Shown one piece after another: positions 58,720-64,000 of a DNA stretch of 64,000 nt. The position numbers and the translations under genes were made by a program. The stretch spans positions 248,001 to 312,000 of the forward strand of contig NZ_JAIWNB010000010.1 in NCBI RefSeq assembly GCF_020215705.1, written 5' to 3'. The notes beneath the pieces were generated by a model that was not told the DNA's origin, searched no databases, and was given only the letters and a program-made list of their open reading frames with translations. This DNA comes from Nonomuraea aurantiaca (lineage in GTDB: Bacteria > Actinomycetota > Actinomycetes > Streptosporangiales > Streptosporangiaceae). Position 1 is the stretch's first letter; every line of letters begins with the position of its first letter.

Positions 58720-61302
58720 ATGCGTGGCCAGGAACCTGGGTCTGACAACGATCGTAGGGAATCTGACGGCTCGGCCGCACCGGCGACGCCACCGCCGAGC
58801 TTCGGCCAGCCCCTTCAATATCCCGAGTCACGGGCGTCTCACGAGGCGCCCGGCTCTACTCCAGCATCGCCGCCGGAGCCCGGCACGGGCGCTCACTCCG
58901 GCTCTGACAGTGCCGCCGGCTCTGACAGTGCCGGTCATGGCGGCGCCGGTTATGACGATGCCGGTCATGACATGCTGCCCGCTTTCCCGGGCACGCCGTC
59001 GGACGCCGAGCAGACGGTGACGGGGGAATCGGCCTTCGACTCGCCGGCCGAGTGGCAGCCGTTCGAACCGCAACCGTCGGACCCGGCGTCGGCCGAGGAC
59101 CAGTCCGACCTTCCTGGCCTGCCGGCCTTCCCCGGCGCGCAGCCGTGGGAGGTGGCCGGCGACGACGCCGCGCCGTACGACTGGTTCGCCGACCCCCAGG
59201 GCCCGCCCCGCCCCATGCGCGGCCGCCTGCCGCGCAACCTCGGCGCCCAACCCGGCACCCCGTCCCCGTCTCCGCGACCTTCTGCCACGGGCACCCCGTC
59301 TGCGGGCTCCACACCCCCGCGACCGGGCGGTCAGCCTCCGGCACACACCCTGCCACCAGGCGCCCAGCTTCCGTCGCACAGCCCGGAGCCAGGCACTCAG
59401 CCTCCATCACACGCCCCCGGGTCAGGCGCTCAGCCTCCGTGGCAGTCCGCCGCGCCCCAACCGGGCGGTCAGCCCTCCGGTCCCCAGCCCTCGTGGCAGC
59501 ACGCCGAGCCGGAGCCGGACGCCCAGGCGCCCGGCCGGCCCAACACCGGATGGTCCCCGGCGGCCGGCGCCTGGCCCGCACCCATCCCGGAGGAGCCCGC
59601 CACCTGGGCGGTCGAGCCCGTGGTGCCCGGTGCGCCCTCGTGGGAGCCGCCACCGGCCTTCACCGCCGCCGCCGCGGGCATGCAGGTATGGCCCGCCCCC
59701 GTCTCCGACCCGCCCGCCATGCCGCCCTGGCCCGCCGCCACGGGCGAGCTCGCCGTGGAGCCGGAGGCCGACGACGTATCAGACCCGACGTCGCCCTGGA
59801 ACGTCCCATCGGACAACTCGCCTCCGGACGACGCGCCCACCCGGCCGGGGGGCATCATCCCGCCCGGCGCCCCCACGTCCGGCGACGGCGACCCCGCGCC
59901 CAAGAGCTCCGTGTACGGAGGGCCGACGACCAAGGGCCCCGCGTTCGGACAGCCCGCGGCCGACTACGAAGAGGGCGACCCCTCAGAGGACGCCGAGGAC
60001 TACCAGACCGACCCGAACCTGACCGCCCCCTTCGACGCAAGGGGCGCGTCCGCCCGTCCCTTCGCCGCCAATGAGGCGGTCCCTCCAGCCTTCGACCCCA
60101 ACACCACCGCGCCCACCTTCGACGCGACGGCCCCCCACGCCTTCAACCCCAGCACAGGCGCCCCCGGCACCTTCGACCCGAACACCACCGCGCCCGCGTT
60201 CGACCCGAACGCCACCGCGCCCGCGTCCGGTGCGACGGCCCCCCACGCCCTCGGCCCCAACGCCCGTCCGCACGCCTTCGACGCAAGCACCCCGCCCCCC
60301 GCCTTCGACCCGAACGCGGCCGGACACCCGGCCGAGCCGAGCGACGTCCCGGTCTGGCCGCCGATCCCCCCTGGCGGCCCCGAGCAGAAGGGCAAGGTCC
60401 CCGACCTCCCGTTCGAGGTATGGGGTCAGAAACCCACCCCCGCCCTGCCCGTCCCGGCCTCGCAGGACCGCTCCACACCCCCTCAGGGACTCCCCGCCCC
60501 CTACGGGCAGGGACCGTTCAAGCAGTCGCCGTTCCAGGCCACACCGCCCGTCGCCGGGCAGCCCGGCAAGCCGGCGGGCCGGAAGGCACTCTTCATCACC
60601 CTGGGCGTCCTCGCACTGGCAGGCGTCGCCACGGGCGGCTTCTTCGCCTACAAGTCGGTGAGCGCCCCGGCACCGAACGCCGCCACGACGGCCGCCAAGG
60701 AGCCGCCGACCACGGCACCCCCGGCCATCGTCAGCCCCGACGCCTCCACGACCCCGGTCGTCCCCGCCACCTCGATCCTCAACTCCGAGCAGACCGACCC
60801 GCGCAAGATGTCGCTCTCCGAGGCGTTCCCGAAGAAGAAGATCGAGGCGGAGGGAGCCGTGTTCTCGAAGGTCAAGACCGACATGACCTCGAGCTGCGAC
60901 AAGGCCGCCTCCGGTCCCTTCGCCGACGCGCTGCGCGAGCAGAAGTGCAGCCGGATCGTACGGGCGACATACGTCGACACCAAGCGCCGCTACGCCGTGA
61001 CGACCGGAATCGCCGTACTGCCGACCAAAGAGGCCGCCATGAGCGCCGACAAGGCCAAGAACCTCGGCCGCAACGTCTGGTTCCGTGGCCTCCCCTCGGC
61101 GGCGGGCACGGGCGGCGAACGCGTGGAGATCGCGGGCGGCTACGCCGCGGGGCTGGTCTGGGGCCGCTACATCGTCTTCAGCTACGCCACGTACGCCGAC
61201 GGCCACACGCCCGGCACCAAGGAGAAGACACTCGGCAAGGTCAGCGGCGCCTTCCGCGACCAGACCTCACAGGCCCTGGAACGCCGCCTCACCAACGACT
61301 GA
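58720..61302 (+). CDS. Very large Pro-rich membrane-anchored protein, paralogue of the preceding gene
   Basis: An 860-aa protein. Residues 1-620 are disordered, rich in Pro, Ala, Gly, Ser and Asp, with several internal repeats: 11-residue units at about 204-247 and FDPNTTAPA/FDPNATAPA units near 486-503. ALFITLGVLALAGVATGGFFAYK (about 624-646) is a single TM. The C-terminal domain (about 695-860) starts LSEAFPKKKIEAEGAVFS and has SCDKAASGPFADALREQKCSRIVRATY, matching the two-cysteine segment of the preceding protein. A long cytoplasmic Pro-rich tail coupled to an external sensor-like domain is suggested. Function unknown. TAGGCT lies 7 nt before the ATG (possibly leaderless). Confidence 0.8.
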   Translation: MRGQEPGSDNDRRESDGSAAPATPPPSFGQPLQYPESRASHEAPGSTPASPPEPGTGAHSGSDSAAGSDSAGHGGAGYDDAGHDMLPAFPGTPSDAEQTVTGESAFDSPAEWQPFEPQPSDPASAEDQSDLPGLPAFPGAQPWEVAGDDAAPYDWFADPQGPPRPMRGRLPRNLGAQPGTPSPSPRPSATGTPSAGSTPPRPGGQPPAHTLPPGAQLPSHSPEPGTQPPSHAPGSGAQPPWQSAAPQPGGQPSGPQPSWQHAEPEPDAQAPGRPNTGWSPAAGAWPAPIPEEPATWAVEPVVPGAPSWEPPPAFTAAAAGMQVWPAPVSDPPAMPPWPAATGELAVEPEADDVSDPTSPWNVPSDNSPPDDAPTRPGGIIPPGAPTSGDGDPAPKSSVYGGPTTKGPAFGQPAADYEEGDPSEDAEDYQTDPNLTAPFDARGASARPFAANEAVPPAFDPNTTAPTFDATAPHAFNPSTGAPGTFDPNTTAPAFDPNATAPASGATAPHALGPNARPHAFDASTPPPAFDPNAAGHPAEPSDVPVWPPIPPGGPEQKGKVPDLPFEVWGQKPTPALPVPASQDRSTPPQGLPAPYGQGPFKQSPFQATPPVAGQPGKPAGRKALFITLGVLALAGVATGGFFAYKSVSAPAPNAATTAAKEPPTTAPPAIVSPDASTTPVVPATSILNSEQTDPRKMSLSEAFPKKKIEAEGAVFSKVKTDMTSSCDKAASGPFADALREQKCSRIVRATYVDTKRRYAVTTGIAVLPTKEAAMSADKAKNLGRNVWFRGLPSAAGTGGERVEIAGGYAAGLVWGRYIVFSYATYADGHTPGTKEKTLGKVSGAFRDQTSQALERRLTND
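59329..59460 (+). repeat. Four 33-bp (11-codon) tandem repeats in the Pro-rich protein gene
   Basis: Units at 59329, 59362, 59395 and 59428 encode GQPPAHTLPPG, AQLPSHSPEPG, TQPPSHAPGSG and AQPPWQSAAPQ. The fourth is diverged. Unit length equals that of the repeats at 4130, 4802 and 14765. Confidence 0.85.
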
Positions 61303-61321
61303 CGAACCGCTCGGCACGGGG

Positions 61322-62335
61322 CTACGGCGCGTCGACAGCGGGCGGATCATCGCCCAGCGTGCGGACGCGCCGGGTCGCGAGGGCGCGCGCGGCGAGCTCC
61401 GCGTCGGGCGGGTAGCTCACCTCTTCCAGGCACAGGCCGTGCGCGGGCGCCACGTGCACCCCGGAGTCCCGTACGGCCCGCCCCAGCACCTGCCCCGGCC
61501 ACTCGACGGGCCGGCGCCCATCGGCGGCCGACAGGAGGGAGCCGACCAGCGACCGCACCATCGAGTGGCAGAACGCGTCGGCGACCACGGTGGCGACCAG
61601 CACCCCGTCGCCCTCCCGCACCCAGTCGAGCCGCTGCAGCCGCCGGATCGTGGTGGCTCCCTCGCGCTTCTTGCAGAAGGCGGCGAAGTCGTGCTCGCCG
61701 AGCAGGTGCGCGGCCGCCGCGTTCAGCGCGTCCAGGTCCAGCGGCCGGTTGTGCCAGACCACCTCCCGGCGCCGCAACGGATCCACCCCACCGGCCGCGT
61801 CACTCACGCGGTACGCGTACCGCCGTGACAGGGCGGAGAACCGTGCGTCAAAGCCCTCAGAAGCCACGGAGACCCGATGAACGCGCACATCCGACTCCAG
61901 TACCCCGGCCAGCCGCCGCAGGAGTGTAGCGAGCCGCTCATCCACGTCCAGCGGCAACACCGCGCCGAGCACCCCAGGGCCGACAGCCGGGAAACCCACC
62001 GCGACGTCGGCAGCCGACAGCGCCGCCGCAGGGTGGGGAGCCAGAAAGGCCGCTGGATCGGTAAGCGCGGGTTCGGGCCCGGCGGATCTGCGGTGGTTGC
62101 GGTCAAGTGCGGAGAACGCCTCCAGGGGAAGATCCACGTGCGCCACCTGCCCACGCGCGTGCACCCCCGCATCCGTACGCCCCGCGACGGTCAGCGCCGG
62201 TGGCTCGGCCAGCCGCAGGATCCTGCCGAGCGCCCGCTCGATCTCCCCCTGGACCGTACGCAGCCCCGGCTGCCTGGCCCACCCGGAGAAGTCGGTCCCG
62301 TCGTAGCCGAGATCAAGCCGGAGCCGTATCACCAT
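61322..62335 (-). CDS. truA: tRNA pseudouridine(38-40) synthase TruA
   Basis: A 337-aa TruA that makes pseudouridine in the anticodon stem-loop. LDLGYDGTDFSGWARQPGLRTVQGEIERAL is the N-terminal motif. The catalytic Asp is in VAGRTDAGVHARGQVAHVD. HDFAAFCKKREGATTIRRL and FCHSMVRSLVGSLLSAADG are C-terminal signatures. An Ala/Pro-rich insertion (about residues 82-125, NRRSAGPEPALTDPAAFLAP...) makes it longer than most TruA proteins (about 260). The ATG at 62335 was preferred: GGGGAG is 4 nt upstream and only 1 nt from the GTG at 62338. Order rpoA-rplQ-truA is conserved. Confidence 0.94.
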   Translation of the reverse strand: MVIRLRLDLGYDGTDFSGWARQPGLRTVQGEIERALGRILRLAEPPALTVAGRTDAGVHARGQVAHVDLPLEAFSALDRNHRRSAGPEPALTDPAAFLAPHPAAALSAADVAVGFPAVGPGVLGAVLPLDVDERLATLLRRLAGVLESDVRVHRVSVASEGFDARFSALSRRYAYRVSDAAGGVDPLRRREVVWHNRPLDLDALNAAAAHLLGEHDFAAFCKKREGATTIRRLQRLDWVREGDGVLVATVVADAFCHSMVRSLVGSLLSAADGRRPVEWPGQVLGRAVRDSGVHVAPAHGLCLEEVSYPPDAELAARALATRRVRTLGDDPPAVDAP

Positions 62336-62408
62336 CACTCTCCCCAGAGTGCCCGAAAACGCGAACAGGCCCGAACCCCCGCGAGAGGGGCCCGAGCCCT
62401 ATTCAACT

Positions 62409-62444
62409 GGGCCCGGAATCCCCGCATGACGGAGTTCTGGGCCC
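62409..62444 (-). terminator. Stem-loop after rplQ
   Basis: GGGCCC (62409-62414) and GGGCCC (62439-62444) with complementary inner segments (GAA/TTC and CTCCG/CGGGG with one G-U pair) form a stem ending 21 bp past the rplQ stop. It may terminate or attenuate transcription before truA. Confidence 0.6.
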
Positions 62445-62464
62445 GATTCAGCCGACCTGACGGA

Positions 62465-63034
62465 TCAGGCCTCGTCCTTCTTCGCCTCGTCGGCCGCAGC
62501 CTCGTCCGAGCCCGCGTCAGCGGCCTCGGCCGTGGTGGCCTCGGTCGTGGCGGCCTCGTCCGACGCGTCGGTCTCCGAAGCAGCCGGCGCCTCGGTCTCA
62601 GCCTCGGCCTCAGCGGCGGGAGCAGGAGCGGCAGCGGCGGCCGGAGCCTCCGTGCGCGACACGCGAACCGGGTTCAGCGGCTCGGTCACCAGCTCGATCA
62701 CCGCCATGGGGGCGTTGTCACCCTTACGGGCGCCCACCTTGGTGATGCGGGTGTAACCGCCGGGACGCTCGGCGAACGTCACCGCGATGTCCGTGAACAG
62801 GTGGTGGACGACGCCCTTGTCCTTGACGACCGTGAGCACCTGGCGACGGTTGTGGATGTCGCCCTTCTTCGCCTTGGTGATCAGGCGCTCCGCCAGCGGG
62901 CGGACGCGCTTGGCCTTGGCAACCGTGGTGCGGATCTTGCCGTGGCGGAACAGGTCCGTGGCGAGGTTCGCCAGGATCAGCCGCTCGTGCGCCGGGCTGC
63001 CGCCAAGACGTGCACCCTTGGTGGGCTTGGGCAT
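62465..63034 (-). CDS. rplQ: 50S ribosomal protein L17
   Basis: A 189-aa L17. The conserved domain is residues 1-120 (GARLGGSPAHERLILANLATDLFRHGKIRTTVAKAKRVRPLAERLITKAKKGD, then YTRITKVGARKGDNAPMAVIELV). The last 60 residues are an Ala/Glu-rich acidic extension (AEAEAETEAPAASETDASDEAATTEATTAEA), typical of actinomycete L17. It follows rpoA by 157 bp, and this spacer (63035-63191) contains only GC-rich sequence. AAGGAG lies before the ATG. Confidence 0.96.
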   Translation of the reverse strand: MPKPTKGARLGGSPAHERLILANLATDLFRHGKIRTTVAKAKRVRPLAERLITKAKKGDIHNRRQVLTVVKDKGVVHHLFTDIAVTFAERPGGYTRITKVGARKGDNAPMAVIELVTEPLNPVRVSRTEAPAAAAAPAPAAEAEAETEAPAASETDASDEAATTEATTAEAADAGSDEAAADEAKKDEA

Positions 63035-63191
63035 TGCGTTCTCCTTGTGAGTTAACCCGCCCCGGCCGTACCAGGTACCGGAGTCGGGCCGGTCGCAGTC
63101 GCTCTAGGGGCGATGCGAGCCGTTACCGTCGCCCGCGCCGAGCGGGAACCGCTCGGCGCGGGGAGTCGCGAGGCAGAGCCCTCGCGATGGC

Positions 63192-64000
63192 TTAGTACTG
63201 CTCGGTCTCGACGTACGCGCTGTCGTCGTCGTCGTAACCGGCGCCGGCCACCGCGCTCGGGTCGAACCCGGGCGGGGAGTCCTTGAGCGCCAGCGTCATC
63301 TCGTGCAGCTTCTGCTTGACCTCTTCGATCGACTTGGCGCCGAAATTCCTTATATCGAGCAGGTCCTGCTCGCTGCGGGCGACGAGCTCACCCACGGTGT
63401 GGATGCCCTCGCGCTTGAGGCAGTTGTAGGAGCGAACGGTCAGGTTCAGCTCCTCGATCGGCAGCGCCAGGTCGGCGGCCAGGGCGGCGTCGGTCGGCGA
63501 CGGGCCGATGTCGATGCCCTCGGCCTCGACATTGAGCTCACGGGCCAGGCCGAAGAGCTCGACGAGGGTCTTACCGGCGGAGGCCACCGCGTCGCGGGGC
63601 TTCATGGCCGGCTTGGTCTCGACGTCGAGGATCAGACGGTCGAAGTCGGTACGCTGCTCGACTCGGGTCGCCTCGACCTTGTAAGTGACCTTGAGCACCG
63701 GAGAGTAGATCGAGTCGATCGGGATACGGCCGATCTCCTGACCCGGCTGCTTGTTCTGCGCGGCGGAGACGTAGCCGCGACCGCGCTCGACGGTCAGCTC
63801 CATCTCCAGCTTCGCCTTGCCGTTGAGCGTGGCGATGCGCAGCTCGGGGTTGTGCACCTCGACACCGGCCGGCGGCGCGATGTCGGCGGCGGTGACCTCA
63901 CCCGGGCCCTGCTTGCGCAGGTACATCACGACCGGCTCGTCGTGCTCGGACGAGACGACGAGCTCCTTGAGGTTGAGGATGATGTCGGTGACATCTTCCT
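63192..64000 (-). CDS. rpoA: DNA-directed RNA polymerase alpha subunit (3' part, runs off window)
   Basis: The C-terminal 269 codons of RpoA; the 5' end lies beyond the right edge. The N-terminal assembly domain ends with KVEATRVEQRTDFDRLILDVETKPAMKPRDAVASAGKTLVELFGL. The flexible linker and alpha-CTD follow with LNLTVRSYNCLKREGIHTVGELVARSEQDLLDIRNFGAKSIEEVKQKL, the DNA- and activator-binding helices. An acidic tail (GYDDDDSAYVETEQY) ends the protein. It is followed by rplQ and truA in the standard order. Confidence 0.97.
   Translation of the reverse strand, partial: EDVTDIILNLKELVVSSEHDEPVVMYLRKQGPGEVTAADIAPPAGVEVHNPELRIATLNGKAKLEMELTVERGRGYVSAAQNKQPGQEIGRIPIDSIYSPVLKVTYKVEATRVEQRTDFDRLILDVETKPAMKPRDAVASAGKTLVELFGLARELNVEAEGIDIGPSPTDAALAADLALPIEELNLTVRSYNCLKREGIHTVGELVARSEQDLLDIRNFGAKSIEEVKQKLHEMTLALKDSPPGFDPSAVAGAGYDDDDSAYVETEQY

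Overview
The DNA is very GC-rich, with strong G/C bias at third codon positions and many GTG/TTG starts. Gene content and order point to an actinomycete, most likely the order Streptosporangiales (a Nonomuraea-like genome). This placement is inferred from protein flavour and synteny, not from a database search. The right two thirds follow a conserved actinobacterial backbone: guaB3-guaB-(DUF5319)-sigma D, groES-groEL1, tsaD-rimI-tsaB, tsaE, alr, nnr, acpS, coaA, glmM-rpsI-rplM, truA, rplQ, rpoA. Accessory blocks interrupt it.

Layout. 1-5.7 kb: 5' part of glpD, a DeoR repressor, and a SIS protein / amino-sugar-6-P deacetylase / PfkB kinase / class II aldolase operon resembling a GalNAc (aga) catabolic set without its transporter. 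5.7-18.2 kb: accessory region with a doubly disabled alpha/beta hydrolase pseudogene, a DHFR-like protein behind a 56-bp inverted repeat, two separate SnoaL-like + TetR modules with visible operators, an SDR, a secreted S1 protease, prolyl iminopeptidase, a truncated ECF sigma gene, two penicillin-recognising serine hydrolases (one fused to a small unrelated domain) and a MerR regulator. 18.4-26.2 kb: guaB3, guaB, a TrmB/LuxR-type regulator, DUF5319, SigD/ShbA sigma with a very short RsdA-like partner, groEL1 and groES with CIRCE. 26.3-31 kb: a methyltransferase, a 629-aa hendecad coiled-coil protein, a SigJ-type sigma pseudogene and an NAD-dependent epimerase. 31-40.6 kb: t6A genes, alr, nnr and acpS; a sortase / lipoprotein-like / kinase-fold trio splits tsaE from tsaB. 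40.7-44.7 kb: a MocR regulator and a class V aminotransferase whose start codons overlap on opposite strands, then a Tat-exported PhoX-like protein. 44.9-54.2 kb: coaA, a possible 45-aa Cys protein, DUF389, a two-ATPase/two-permease ABC block, and an ATP-grasp / GNAT / AMP-ligase operon. 54.2-64 kb: glmM, rpsI, rplM, a CAP-domain protein, two paralogous membrane-anchored proteins, truA, rplQ and the 3' part of rpoA.

No tRNA, rRNA, CRISPR array, insertion sequence or prophage is visible. The most unusual recurring structure is short tandem duplication. Repeats of exactly 33 bp (11 codons) occur in or next to several unrelated genes. Other tandem pairs (36, 40 and 65 bp) sit at or beyond gene ends, two of them duplicating the stop codon region of a CDS. 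Three damaged regulatory or enzyme genes and several apparently leaderless starts are also notable.
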